This document shows positions 8,724 through 17,618 of a stretch of 64,000 nt of DNA, in pieces. This DNA comes from Oricola nitratireducens (GTDB lineage: Bacteria; Pseudomonadota; Alphaproteobacteria; Rhizobiales; Rhizobiaceae): the NCBI RefSeq assembly GCF_014904745.1, contig NZ_JACZCS010000024.1, positions 35,791 to 99,790 on the forward strand. Reading direction: 5' to 3'. A program made the position numbers and the translations under genes. The stretch's first letter is position 1. Every line of letters begins with the position of its first letter. Below the pieces are notes generated by a model. It was not told where the DNA came from. It was given only the letters and a program-made list of their open reading frames with translations, and ran no database searches.

Positions 8724-9254
8724 TCAGGACCGGGCTGGCCGGTTCGTCTCGTCCAGCAGGGCGAGCAGTCCGGCCAATATGTCGGACGGGGAAGGCGGAC
8801 AGCCGGGGATGTGGAGATCGACCGGGATGACGGCGGATACGCCGCCCGCCACCGCATAGCTGCCGGCGAAACATCCGCCGTCGAGCCCGCAGTCGCCGAC
8901 GGCGACGACCCATTTCGGCCCAGGCGTCGCGTCATAGGTCCGCTTCAGCGCCTCGGCCATGTTCTTCGTGACGGGGCCGGTAACCAGCAGCATGTCGGCG
9001 TGGCGGGGCGACGCGACGAAACGGATGCCGAAGCGTTCGACATCGTAAAAAGCGTTATTGAGCGCGTGGATTTCCAGTTCGCAGCCGTTGCAGGACCCGG
9101 CGTCGACCTCGCGGATCGACAGGCTGCGGCCGAGGCTCCGACGCGCCTGTTTGCCGAGCGTCTTTGCCAGTTCCTCCACGGCGGCATCCGCCGGCGAGGG
9201 CGGCGCTTCGGTCAGCGTCGGTTTGATCAGGCTTTCGAACAGGAGCTTGCGCAT
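8724..9254 (-). CDS. Hydrogenase-4-like small subunit (NuoB/HyfI homologue) of an Ehr-type complex
   Basis: A 176-residue NuoB/HyfI-like protein. The cysteines for one [4Fe-4S] cluster (equivalent to N2 of complex I) are intact: SCNGC near residues 53-57, a GDC segment (VAVGDCGLDGG) and PGCPPSP. The ATG at 9254 is chosen over a longer frame because it leaves a normal length and lies 7 bases after the large-subunit stop. It would take electrons at the end of the peripheral arm. Because the partner large subunit (9262-10776) lacks Ni-Fe ligands, this cannot be an active hydrogenase half. It is the last gene of the operon. No ferredoxin-type HyfA/HyfH subunit follows. Confidence 0.85.
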   Translation of the reverse strand: MRKLLFESLIKPTLTEAPPSPADAAVEELAKTLGKQARRSLGRSLSIREVDAGSCNGCELEIHALNNAFYDVERFGIRFVASPRHADMLLVTGPVTKNMAEALKRTYDATPGPKWVVAVGDCGLDGGCFAGSYAVAGGVSAVIPVDLHIPGCPPSPSDILAGLLALLDETNRPARS

Positions 9255-9261
9255 CGCGGAC

Positions 9262-10776
9262 CTACAGATCGTGACCGGAATAGGAACAGTTGAACGACTT
9301 GTTGCAAAGCGGGAAGTCGGCAACGATGTTGCCCTCGATCACCGCTTCGAGCAGCGGCCACTGGAACCATGACGGATCGCGCAGATGGCAGCGCCCGACG
9401 TGTCCGTCCTCGTCGATCCGCAGCCAGGCGAGCACGTCGCCGCGAAATCCCTCGACAAGCGCCATGCCCTCTCGCGGTCCGGAGGGTTTGCCCGGTTCCG
9501 CGAGGATCGGGCCCGCCGGCATGCGATCGAGGATTTGTTCGACCAGCGACAGGGTCTGCTCGACTTCGCGGATGCGGATCCACACGCGGGCGTCGACGTC
9601 TCCGGCCATGAGGACGGGCACCTCGAAGGAAAGCGTGTCGTATGGCGCATAGGCACATGCGCGCCGGGCGTCGAAAGCGCGGCCCGACGCCCTGCCGACG
9701 AAACCGCCGGCGCCGAAGCGCCGGGCAAGGGCAGGGGAAAGACTGCCGGTCGTGACGGTGCGGTCCTGCAGCGAGGCCGTATTGTCGTAGAGTTCGACCA
9801 GTGCCGGAAAACGCCGCCGGATTTCGCCGAGCATCAGGCCAATGGTGTCGATACCCTCGTCGTCGAGATCTGTCGTGACGCCGCCCGGAACGATGCGGTC
9901 GCGCATCAGTCTGTGGCCGAAGGCGGCTTCGGAAGCGCGCAGGACGCGCTCACGCAGCACGCCGCAATGCGCGAGCATGAGCGCGAAGGCCGCATCGTTG
10001 CAGATCGCGCCGATGTCACCCAGATGGTTGGCGAGGCGCTCTATCTCGGCCATCAGCGCGCGCAGCCAGACCGCGCGCGGCGGCGCTTCCACCCGCAATG
10101 CGTCCTCGACGGCCCGCGCGAAGGCGAGGGAATAAGCGACGGTGCTGTCGCCGGAGGTTCTGGCGGCGAGACTGGCGGCCCGATCGAGGCTCGCGCCGGC
10201 CATCAGCCCTTCGATCCCCTTGTGGGTGTAGCCCAGCCGCTCCTCGAGGCGGACCACCGTTTCGCCATTGGCCGTGAAGCGGAAATGGCCCGGCTCGATA
10301 ATGCCGGCATGGACCGGACCGACGGGGATCTGGTGCAGGCCTTCGCCCTCGGCGGCGAGAAATTCGTAGGCGGCACCATCGGCCGGTTCCGCCGCTGCTT
10401 CGCCGAGCGGGTGGCGGAGGTCCCAGCGGCCATGGTCGAACCACGGTCGCGGGTCGGGGCAATCGCGCGGCGTCAGGCCGAACAGGTCCCGCGCCGCCCG
10501 TTCCAGCCGCTGCGCCGGCGCATGGTGCTTGCCGATAGACGGATAGGTGCCGTCCGGACAGGCAAGCGCGAGGACTACGACGTCGTTCGTCGCCTCGTCG
10601 AGAAGCGCCATGCGGATCGTTCCCCGATCGCCCCAAAGGCCGAGCAGGACGGCGGTTTCGCCGTCGAGAGCTTCGGCCGTTTCGGTCCACTCGGATTCGT
10701 CGATCGCGTGGTGCTGCCAGCCGCCGTGCGGTTCCGCCTCGCGGTCCTTCAGAATGTCTTGCCAAAACGCTGCCAT
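9262..10776 (-). CDS. Hydrogenase-4-like large subunit lacking Ni-Fe ligands (NuoC-NuoD fusion type, Ehr family)
   Basis: A 504-residue protein with an N-terminal NuoC-like domain (about residues 1-130) and a NuoD/HycE-like large-subunit domain. True group 4 hydrogenases have RxCGxC in the first ligand motif; here it reads RTSGDS at residues 206-211, so both cysteines are serines. The C-terminal DPCxxC motif is also missing: the chain ends PLCNKSFNCSYSGHDL. Two cysteines remain there but with the wrong spacing. By homology it forms the peripheral arm next to the small subunit and may sense or use another donor, as proposed for Ehr complexes. Chemistry is unknown. Confidence 0.87.
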   Translation of the reverse strand: MAAFWQDILKDREAEPHGGWQHHAIDESEWTETAEALDGETAVLLGLWGDRGTIRMALLDEATNDVVVLALACPDGTYPSIGKHHAPAQRLERAARDLFGLTPRDCPDPRPWFDHGRWDLRHPLGEAAAEPADGAAYEFLAAEGEGLHQIPVGPVHAGIIEPGHFRFTANGETVVRLEERLGYTHKGIEGLMAGASLDRAASLAARTSGDSTVAYSLAFARAVEDALRVEAPPRAVWLRALMAEIERLANHLGDIGAICNDAAFALMLAHCGVLRERVLRASEAAFGHRLMRDRIVPGGVTTDLDDEGIDTIGLMLGEIRRRFPALVELYDNTASLQDRTVTTGSLSPALARRFGAGGFVGRASGRAFDARRACAYAPYDTLSFEVPVLMAGDVDARVWIRIREVEQTLSLVEQILDRMPAGPILAEPGKPSGPREGMALVEGFRGDVLAWLRIDEDGHVGRCHLRDPSWFQWPLLEAVIEGNIVADFPLCNKSFNCSYSGHDL

Positions 10777-10795
10777 GATCGACGCTCCCGTTCCC

Positions 10796-12247
10796 TCAGC
10801 CCAGAATGCCGGCGATGTTCTGGAACCATCCTACCAAAGCGGAGGGCAAGTACAGGCCCGCGCCGAAGACCAGCGCCAGATGCGCATACATCGGTAGATA
10901 GGATGCCTGGACGGGTGCGGTGTTGCCGGTCGGCTCGCCGAACGCGATGCTCGTCAAGCGCATCAACAGAGCGCCGAATGCGACCAGCAGGCCGAAGACG
11001 AGCGGAATGGCGAGCAGCGGATGGACGGCGAATGTCGAACTGACGATCAGGAACTCGCTCATGAAAATGCCGAGCGGAGGCATGCCGGCAATCGCGATCA
11101 CCCCGATCAGCAGGCCCCAGCCGAGGCCGGGATGGGTTTCGGTCAGTCCGCGAATTTCCGAGAGCTTCTGGGTGCCCTTGATCTGCGCGACATGGCCGAC
11201 GGCATAGAAGATCGCCGACTTGGTCAGGCTGTGCATCACCATGTGGAGAAGGCCGGCGAAATTCGCCAACGGCCCGCCGAGGCCAAATGCGAAGACGATG
11301 ATGCCCATGTGCTCGATGGAGGAATAGGCAAACAGGCGTTTGATATCGCGGCGGCGATACAGCATGAAGGCGGCGAAGATCAGCGAGGTGAGGCCCATGG
11401 TCATCATCAGCGGTCCGGGCCCGATGGCTTCGGGATTGGCCGCGAGCAGGATCTTGAAACGCAGGACGGCGTAGAGGGCGACATTCAGCAGCAGTCCGGA
11501 AAGCACGGCCGAGATCGGCGTCGGGCCCTCGGCATGGGCGTCGGGAAGCCAGGCGTGCAGTGGCGCGAGGCCGACCTTGGTGCCGTAGCCGAGGATGAGG
11601 AAGATGAAGGCCAGATTGAGCAGGGCGGGGTCGAATGCCGCGGCATGCTCGACGAGGAGCGTCCAGACCATCGCGTCATGGCCCTCGCCGATGAAGGGGC
11701 GCGCGGCCAGATAGACGAGAATCGTGCCGAACAGGGCGAAGGCGATACCGACGCTGCCGAGCAGGAAATATTTCCATGCCGCCTCGAGCGCCTCATGCGT
11801 GCGGTAGATGCCGACCATCAGCACGGTGGTCAGTGTCGCCAGTTCCACCGCCACCCACATCAGACCGATATTGTTGGCGACGAAAGCCAGGTTCATGCCG
11901 AACATCATCACCTGGTACATCGCGTGGTAGAAACGCAGGTTCGCCGATGTCAGCCGGCCGGTTTCCAGTTCGTGGGCGATGTAGCTGGCGGAAAACAGGC
12001 TGGCGGTGAAGCCGACGAAGGTGTTGAGGACGATGAACACGATGTTGAGATCGTCGACGAACAGATACTGGCCCGTTTCCGGCCGGTCCGTCACGAAGAG
12101 CGATGCGGCGGCGAGGAATGTCAGGAAGCTGGCGAGCACGTTGATGCGCGCGGCCGCGCGATAGCCGGGCAGCGCGGCGAGAACCGCGGCGGCGACAATC
12201 GGAATGACGAGGACTGCGGTTACCGCTTCGAAGGGCAGCGCGATCAT
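10796..12247 (-). CDS. Hydrogenase-4-like antiporter subunit HyfF (NuoL/M/N family)
   Basis: A 483-residue Mrp/Nuo antiporter-type subunit with about 14 membrane helices. It includes the conserved GLMWVAVELATL segment, PLHAWLPDAHAEGPTPISAVLSG and the lysine and histidine residues in helices 7-12 that carry protons in this family. The start (ATG at 12247) overlaps the HyfE-like stop by four bases. It lies between the HyfE-like and the large-subunit genes in the usual hyfBCEFGI order. It presumably moves protons or Na+ across the inner membrane in an Ehr-type complex. Confidence 0.88.
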   Translation of the reverse strand: MIALPFEAVTAVLVIPIVAAAVLAALPGYRAAARINVLASFLTFLAAASLFVTDRPETGQYLFVDDLNIVFIVLNTFVGFTASLFSASYIAHELETGRLTSANLRFYHAMYQVMMFGMNLAFVANNIGLMWVAVELATLTTVLMVGIYRTHEALEAAWKYFLLGSVGIAFALFGTILVYLAARPFIGEGHDAMVWTLLVEHAAAFDPALLNLAFIFLILGYGTKVGLAPLHAWLPDAHAEGPTPISAVLSGLLLNVALYAVLRFKILLAANPEAIGPGPLMMTMGLTSLIFAAFMLYRRRDIKRLFAYSSIEHMGIIVFAFGLGGPLANFAGLLHMVMHSLTKSAIFYAVGHVAQIKGTQKLSEIRGLTETHPGLGWGLLIGVIAIAGMPPLGIFMSEFLIVSSTFAVHPLLAIPLVFGLLVAFGALLMRLTSIAFGEPTGNTAPVQASYLPMYAHLALVFGAGLYLPSALVGWFQNIAGILG

Positions 12248-12909
12248 TGGCGCTCTCCGCGGAATTCGTCGAGCGCACCGACATCGACGGTGTCGAATCG
12301 CTCGCGGATTCGGAACAGGAAGATGCCGATGACGATGAATGCGATCACGACCGAGAAGGCGACGCTGATCTCGACGACCAGCGGCATGCCACGCGCGCCG
12401 GTGGCTGCGAGGATGAGGCCGTTTTCCAGCGCCATGAAGCCGATCACCTGGCTGACGGCGTTGCGGCGCGTGACCATGACGAGAAGGCCGAGAAGCAGCA
12501 CCGAAAGGGCGAAGGCGAGATCCTCGCGCGCCAGCGGGTCGGCATCGGGTGTTATGCGCAGGATCACGACCATCGACAGCGCGACAAGGCCCATGCCGGC
12601 GAGCATGGTCGGGCCGATGCCGACGACCGTTTCGATGTCGCGATGGATGCCGAGCCTTTTCACGATGCGGTGGAGCGCGACCGGAATGACGATCGCCTTG
12701 AAGCCGAGCGCGATCGCCGCTGTGACGAAGAGATGCGGCGCGTGCTGGACAAGCGCCTGCCATGCGACGGAAAGCGAGAGAACGAGGGCGTGCAGCGCGT
12801 AGGTGTTGATCAGGGCGTAGAGCCGGTCCTGATAGAGCATCATGAAGCTGACCAGGACGAGCCCGCCGGCCAGGAGATGCGCGATGTCGAATGAGAGGTT
12901 GCCGTACAT
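12244..12909 (-). CDS. Hydrogenase-4-like membrane subunit HyfE
   Basis: A 221-residue membrane protein of the HyfE family (NuoK-like core with added helices). Seen: about six or seven hydrophobic segments, the NuoK-like GFMALENGLILAATG near residue 155 with a conserved glutamate in the membrane, and a charged C-terminal tail. The start is the ATG at 12909, which overlaps the HyfC-like stop (ATGA). In the complex it links the antiporter subunits to the peripheral arm. Confidence 0.86.
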   Translation of the reverse strand: MYGNLSFDIAHLLAGGLVLVSFMMLYQDRLYALINTYALHALVLSLSVAWQALVQHAPHLFVTAAIALGFKAIVIPVALHRIVKRLGIHRDIETVVGIGPTMLAGMGLVALSMVVILRITPDADPLAREDLAFALSVLLLGLLVMVTRRNAVSQVIGFMALENGLILAATGARGMPLVVEISVAFSVVIAFIVIGIFLFRIRERFDTVDVGALDEFRGERQ

Positions 12910-13865
12910 CACAGACTCCTCGAAACGAAAAGCAGCAGCGTGCCGAGAAGGCCGAGCATGAGCGCCGCGCCGAGAAAGTCCGGCACCCGGAACACCCGCA
13001 TCTTGGCAATAGCGGTCTCGAACAGAGCAAGACAGAAAGCGCCGATGCCGATCTTGGCGAGGTAGGCGGCGGCGCCGAGCGCGAAGCGCGCCGGGCCTTC
13101 GCCGGGGGCGGCGATGCCCCACGGTATGAAAATGCAAGCGATCAAAGACAGATAGAGCAAGAGCTTGAGGGATGCCGCGAACTCGATCATCGCCAGGTGG
13201 CGTCCGGAATATTCGAGGATCATCGCCTCGTGCACCATGGTGAGCTCCAGATGCGTTGCGGGATTGTCGACGGGAATGCGGCCGTTTTCGGCGACCGCGA
13301 CCATGATCAGCGCGACCAGCGCCATGCCGAGCGAGACGCGCAATCCCACCTCGGGCGAACTCATCAGCGCGGCGACCGTCGACAGCTGCGTCGAGCCGGC
13401 GACGAGCGCCAGGGTGAAGACGGTGAGAAGCATCGCCGGTTCGGCGAGCGAGGCGATCAGCATCTCGCGGCTCGATCCGATGCCGCCGAAACTGGTGCCG
13501 ACATCCATCCCGGCTAGCGCCAGGAAGAATCGCCCGAAGCCGAGCAGCGCGATGATGGCGATCAGGTCGGCCGTCCAGCTGAATACGAGCCCGCCGGCAA
13601 AGGTCGGAACCAGCGCGGCGGCGACCCATGTGGATGCAAAGATGAGGTAAGGCGCGACCCGGAACAGCCACGACGCGTTTTCGGCGAGTACCGCTTCCTT
13701 GCGCAACAGGCGGGCGAGATCGCGATAGGGCTGGATCACGGAGGGGCCCTGCCGGCGCAACAGGCGCGCCTTGATCTTGCGCACGAAACCCGTGAGCAGC
13801 GGCGCAAGCAGCAGAACCACGGCCATCTGCATTCCCTGCACAAAGAGATCGCGGATCAGGTCCAT
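12909..13865 (-). CDS. Hydrogenase-4-like membrane subunit HyfC (NuoH homologue)
   Basis: A 318-residue protein with eight or so membrane helices and the NuoH/HyfC signature: KARLLRRQGPSVIQPYRDLARLLRKEA after the first helix and the charged loop EYSGRHLAMIEFAASLKLL. NuoH-type subunits anchor the peripheral arm in the membrane and start the proton path. The ATG at 13865 is chosen because the frame upstream is the antisense of the HyfB-like gene. It overlaps that gene's stop by ten bases. Confidence 0.88.
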   Translation of the reverse strand: MDLIRDLFVQGMQMAVVLLLAPLLTGFVRKIKARLLRRQGPSVIQPYRDLARLLRKEAVLAENASWLFRVAPYLIFASTWVAAALVPTFAGGLVFSWTADLIAIIALLGFGRFFLALAGMDVGTSFGGIGSSREMLIASLAEPAMLLTVFTLALVAGSTQLSTVAALMSSPEVGLRVSLGMALVALIMVAVAENGRIPVDNPATHLELTMVHEAMILEYSGRHLAMIEFAASLKLLLYLSLIACIFIPWGIAAPGEGPARFALGAAAYLAKIGIGAFCLALFETAIAKMRVFRVPDFLGAALMLGLLGTLLLFVSRSL

Positions 13866-15874
13866 AGGGCGAGCACCAGCAGAAGGGCGACAAGCGCGAG
13901 GAAGACGAGGCTCAGATATTGCCGGATGGTCAGGAATTGCAGGCGGTTGAGCCGGATGGCGGCAAAGCCGATCCCCCGGGCAATCGGCGTGTAGATCCAG
14001 TCCCAGGCGAGATCGCGTGTCTCGACGGTCAGCCGTGCGGCGCGCATGTCGCCCGGCGGCGGCATGTCCACCGTCTCGCGGGCGTGGAAGACCAGCGTTC
14101 CGAAGACGCGGCGGATCGGCTGCGCGAAGCTGCCGGCGGTATATTGCGTTTGTGGCCGCGCGTCGGGGAAACCGCAGTCCCATGCCGCGCTGCGCCGGAC
14201 ATCGCGCGAGGCCAGGCGATGGACTAGGAGGGCCGCTCCCCATGCCGAGACCGCGATGAAGACGAAGACGAGCAGGCCGTTATAGGAACTGCGCGATTCC
14301 GCGATCGGCGCGATCGACAGCCACGGAGCGTTCGATTGCGGCGGGATGCTGCCGCCGACGAGGGCCTGCGTGATCGGAGAAAGCGCGTCGATGACGAAAC
14401 CGGGCAGGATCCCGGCGGCAAGGCACAGGGCGGCAAGGATGAACATCGCCGACAGGGAAAACCGGTCGACTTCGTGCGCCTGATCGGCGGCCGGAGACCG
14501 CGACCGGCCGAGGAAGGTGATGCCGAAGGCCCTGACGAAGCAGGAGGCGGCAAGCGCGGCGGAAAACGCGAGCAGGCCGCCGACGGCCGGAACGATGATC
14601 TTCAGGCCCCATTCGGGCAGGTCGGGGCTTTGCAGTACCGCCTGGAAGGTCAGCCATTCCGACACGAAACCGTTCAGCGGCGGCAGGGCCGAAATCGCCA
14701 CGCATCCGACGAGGAAGGCGAAGCTGGTCCAGGGCATGCGGTGGATCAGGCCGCCGAGCTTTTCCATGTCGCGCTGGCCGGTGGCGGTGATGACGGCACC
14801 GGCGCCGAAAAACAGCAGGCTCTTGAACAGCGAGTGATTGACGATGTGGAAGAGCGCGGCGGTGAAGGCGAGGGCTGCGGCCCAGCCCATCGCGTTCGAC
14901 CGGAAGGCCAGCGCGAGGCCGAGACTGACGAAGATGACGCCAATATTCTCGATCGTCGAACAGGCCAGCAGGCGCTTCAGATCCGTCTCCATCAGTGCGT
15001 AGAGAATGCCGAGCACCGCCGTCGCGCCGCCGAGCATGATCAACACGGCGCTCGACCACCAGGCCGGTTCGCCGAGCAGGTCGAACACCACGCGGATGAA
15101 TCCGTAGATCGCCACCTTGGTCATGACGCCGCTCATCAGCGCCGAGACGTGGCTTGGCGCGGCCGGGTGGGCGAGCGGCAGCCAGACATGCAGCGGCACG
15201 AGCCCTGCCTTCGATCCCGCGCCGAACAGCATCAGGATGAAAACGATCGCGACGGTGAGCGGCGCATGCGTCATTTCGCGGATGGTGTCGAAGGCATAGC
15301 CGCCCGTCGGTCCGGCCATGAGCCCGAAGGCAAGCAGCAGCGAGAGCGTTCCGAAACTTGCCATGACGAGATAGACGAAGCCGGCGCGCCGGCTGTCCTC
15401 GGAGCGATGGTTGGAGACGACCAGCGCCCATGAGGCGAGCGACATGAACTCCCAGGACAGAAGGAAGGTGAAGGCGTCGTCGGCGAGGACGACGAGGTTC
15501 ATGCCGGCGAGAAAGGCGGCGAAAAACGGCAGGACGCGGTGCGGCGCGTCCTCGTGCCGGCCATAGCCAATGCCGTACAGGCTGGCGATGGCGCCGCCGA
15601 AATTCACGATCAGCAGGAACAACGCTGAAAGCGCGTCGAGACGGAAGCCCGCGCCGATCCATGGCAGCCCGAGGGGCAGCCTAACCATGGAAATCTCACC
15701 GGGCGCCGAAACGAGGTGGGCCATGAGCATGACAACCGCCACGACCGAGATGCCGAGCGTCGCACCATAGACCAGCCGGCTGGCCGAGGCCGACCGGCCC
15801 AAGGCAACGGCAACGACGGCCGTGGCGAGCAGCGCCGCGACGGCCCACAGGAAGAGCGAGACATCAATCGTCAC
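13856..15874 (-). CDS. Hydrogenase-4-like antiporter subunit HyfB (NuoL/M/N family)
   Basis: A 672-residue membrane protein, longer than HyfF-like, as usual for HyfB. It has an N-terminal NuoL/M/N core with PLHVWLPLAHPAAPSHVSAL and the FTFLLSWEFMSLASW helix carrying the conserved glutamate. The C-terminal third bears extra helices and a soluble loop (AWDCGFPDARPQTQYTAGSFAQPIRR) typical of HyfB/HycC. It is the first structural gene of the operon and its start overlaps the XRE-regulator gene by 11 bases, so regulator and complex share a transcript. Confidence 0.89.
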   Translation of the reverse strand: MTIDVSLFLWAVAALLATAVVAVALGRSASASRLVYGATLGISVVAVVMLMAHLVSAPGEISMVRLPLGLPWIGAGFRLDALSALFLLIVNFGGAIASLYGIGYGRHEDAPHRVLPFFAAFLAGMNLVVLADDAFTFLLSWEFMSLASWALVVSNHRSEDSRRAGFVYLVMASFGTLSLLLAFGLMAGPTGGYAFDTIREMTHAPLTVAIVFILMLFGAGSKAGLVPLHVWLPLAHPAAPSHVSALMSGVMTKVAIYGFIRVVFDLLGEPAWWSSAVLIMLGGATAVLGILYALMETDLKRLLACSTIENIGVIFVSLGLALAFRSNAMGWAAALAFTAALFHIVNHSLFKSLLFFGAGAVITATGQRDMEKLGGLIHRMPWTSFAFLVGCVAISALPPLNGFVSEWLTFQAVLQSPDLPEWGLKIIVPAVGGLLAFSAALAASCFVRAFGITFLGRSRSPAADQAHEVDRFSLSAMFILAALCLAAGILPGFVIDALSPITQALVGGSIPPQSNAPWLSIAPIAESRSSYNGLLVFVFIAVSAWGAALLVHRLASRDVRRSAAWDCGFPDARPQTQYTAGSFAQPIRRVFGTLVFHARETVDMPPPGDMRAARLTVETRDLAWDWIYTPIARGIGFAAIRLNRLQFLTIRQYLSLVFLALVALLLVLALWT

Positions 15875-16172
15875 AGCGTCCTTCCCCTTCAGCCCGATCG
15901 CTCCCGGAGATCTTCGCGGGGTCCATGTCCGGCTTCAGGCGCACTCCGCGCCCGCCGGTGTTGCTCACCGCGCCTTCGGCGATCAGCTCGATGCCGGCCG
16001 AATCGAGCGCGGCGATCAGCTTCATCAGCGAATCGACATTTCCGCGTATGACAGCCTCGCTCGCCTCCATGCGCTGAATTGTCGGAACCGACAGGCCGGC
16101 CAGTTCCGCAAGCGTTTTCTGGTCGATACCGAGAAGCGCCCTCGCGGCGCGTAGCTGTGCAGCAGTGATCAA
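15864..16172 (-). CDS. XRE-family helix-turn-helix regulator of the hyf-like operon
   Basis: A 102-residue protein with an N-terminal HTH_3 domain (about residues 5-60: QLRAARALLGIDQKTLAELAG followed by SVPTIQRMEASE) and a short C-terminal tail rich in Gly and Lys. The frame can be extended 15 codons to a TTG at 16217, but that would run through a perfect inverted repeat and add residues foreign to the family. The TTG at 16172 gives the usual MITxAQLRAARALLG beginning. It overlaps hyfB-like by 11 bases. It most likely regulates its own operon through the repeat at 16191-16217. The signal it senses is unknown. Confidence 0.82.
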   Translation of the reverse strand: MITAAQLRAARALLGIDQKTLAELAGLSVPTIQRMEASEAVIRGNVDSLMKLIAALDSAGIELIAEGAVSNTGGRGVRLKPDMDPAKISGSDRAEGEGRCDD

Positions 16173-16190
16173 GGAATCGCCCGAACCGTT

Positions 16191-16217
16191 TTGATATCTG
16201 ACTATTAACGGTATCAA
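16191..16217 (-). promoter_or_regulatory. Candidate operator of the XRE/hyf-like operon (TTGATA-N15-TATCAA)
   Basis: A perfect 6+6 inverted repeat starts 19 bases upstream of the chosen TTG start of the XRE gene. The centre is AT-rich (TATTAA) and could contain the -10. Position and symmetry fit autoregulation by the XRE protein; binding is inferred. Confidence 0.5.
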
Positions 16218-16438
16218 TATGCTTTCAAGTGTAAATTAGTCAATAAGTGATGTTTGAGATATCATTATTGATGGCCGGTGTATGGGCGGGCGAAAACTGA
16301 CGGGGCGGGCGCGCAATTGGCGTCCACCGGCCATTCGCCGCTCGGCCCGTCCGCCTGTTTCCATTTGACGCCGATCAAGAACGCGCAGCGCGGTTGCTGT
16401 AGACTTCGGCCATCTTAATGGTAACCGGAGTTTCGCTC

Positions 16439-16885
16439 ATGCCGGATCGATCTCAGGTCGTGTGCCCCAAATGCGCGGCCGTCAATCGCCTTCCCGCCAA
16501 CCGGCCTGCCGGAAAGGCCAAATGCGGGGTGTGCCACGAAAACCTCTTCACCGGACATCCTGCCAGCGCCGATGCGGCGATGTTCGAAAAACAGGTGGCG
16601 CGCAGTTCGGTGCCGGTCGTCGTCGATGTCTGGGCGCCGTGGTGCGGCCCCTGCCGGATGATGGCTCCCGCCTTCGAGAAGGCGGCGCAGGAACTCGAAC
16701 CGGAAGTGCGCTTCCTGAAGCTCAACTCCGACGAGGAGCAGGCCGTCTCGGGACGGCTCGGCATCCGCGGCATCCCGACGCTGCTGCTGTTTCACGGCGG
16801 CAAGGAGATCGCGCGCCAGTCGGGCGCGATGACCGCAAGTCAGATCACGGGATGGATCCGGCAGCATCTTCGCGCCTTCGCCTGA
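16439..16885 (+). CDS. trxC: Thioredoxin 2 (zinc-binding thioredoxin)
   Basis: A 148-residue TrxC. The N-terminal zinc site has four cysteines (C9, C12 in CPKC and C29, C32 in CGVC). The thioredoxin fold follows with active site WCGPC (C69, C72) and the cis-proline segment GIRGIPTLLLF. It reduces disulfides in the cytoplasm and is usually induced by oxidative stress. The ATG at 16439 has GGAG nine bases ahead; the longer GTG/ATG frame from 16418 would add seven residues not seen in the family. It stands alone, divergent from the hyf-like operon. Confidence 0.94.
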   Translation: MPDRSQVVCPKCAAVNRLPANRPAGKAKCGVCHENLFTGHPASADAAMFEKQVARSSVPVVVDVWAPWCGPCRMMAPAFEKAAQELEPEVRFLKLNSDEEQAVSGRLGIRGIPTLLLFHGGKEIARQSGAMTASQITGWIRQHLRAFA

Positions 16886-17042
16886 TCCCCCCCAGGCCCA
16901 GAACGCCAGCCTCGCGTTGAACCGCGTCCGGCCATGCATAACGATCCGCATGATGAAATCACGCCTTGGAAAGATGGTTCGACGTGATTAGGTTTCCGGC
17001 CGAACCCTGTTTCGGGCGCATCGCATTCGGGCATGAAGAACG

Positions 17043-17417
17043 ATGAAGAAGCCATATCTGCTGCTGTTTCTTGTCCTGGCCGGCTGCAGCACGGAATCCG
17101 GCGGCGACAAGAATGCCGATGCGGCCCGGAAGGTGACTCCGCAGCAGGCGGCGCTGGTCAGGATCGTCGACGGGATTCCCGCAAACATCACGCGGTTTTC
17201 CAACCTGTCGGCCACAATATGCAGGGAAGGGCCCCTGGGACCCCCTCCGACCCGCGAGGCGACACTGCTGCTGCTGAAAACACGGACGCTGCAAAACGGT
17301 TATCTCACCCTTCACAGCGTCACGGTCGGCCCCGTGCAGGGGTCGCTTGCCAAAAGCTGTCCAGGTGGCATACAGGCGAGGGGTGTCGGATTTTCCACCG
17401 GCAAGCCGAAAGGCTGA
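17043..17417 (+). CDS. Small lipoprotein of unknown function
   Basis: A 124-residue protein with a type II signal peptide: MKKPYLLLFLVLAGC, lipobox LAGC with C15 as the acylated cysteine. The residue after it is Ser, which favours the outer membrane. The mature part has two further cysteines (in ATICREG and KSCPGG) that may form a disulfide. I recognise no domain. No strong ribosome site is visible, but codon use and the lipobox support a real gene. Confidence 0.62.
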   Translation: MKKPYLLLFLVLAGCSTESGGDKNADAARKVTPQQAALVRIVDGIPANITRFSNLSATICREGPLGPPPTREATLLLLKTRTLQNGYLTLHSVTVGPVQGSLAKSCPGGIQARGVGFSTGKPKG

Positions 17418-17618
17418 CCGGTTCGATCTGGCCGGCTTCGGGCGCCGCGATCTTTCCGGGGGCGGGAATTTGCGCGCGAATTCGGTTCACCGTGCTTATC
17501 GCCGCTGGTTCGCATCGCAAGCTGCGTGGAGAGGAATGCCGGCAGCCGGATCAGCGCGGCAATTAATTAAAAGTGCGGCACGATATGTGCCATGGCGTAG
17601 TTCACTCCGATAGACTAG

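Noticed and set aside
9262..10776. Reading the operon at 8724-15874 as a functional hydrogenase-4
   Set aside because: Both Ni-Fe ligand motifs are absent in the large subunit and no ferredoxin or formate dehydrogenase subunit is nearby.
11021..12802. A 593-codon plus-strand frame opposite the HyfE/HyfF-like genes
   Set aside because: Low-complexity His/Gly/Asp/Glu composition typical of antisense GC-rich coding DNA; the minus strand encodes recognisable membrane subunits.
12251..13030. A long minus-strand upstream extension of the HyfF-like frame (to 13030)
   Set aside because: The extra 261 codons run antiparallel in frame over the HyfE-like gene and lack membrane-protein character; the ATG at 12247 overlaps the HyfE stop as in the rest of the operon.
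16218..16300. TTGA/TCAA strings upstream of the XRE gene as FNR boxes
   Set aside because: None has the correct TTGAY-N4-RTCAA spacing; the region is simply AT-rich.
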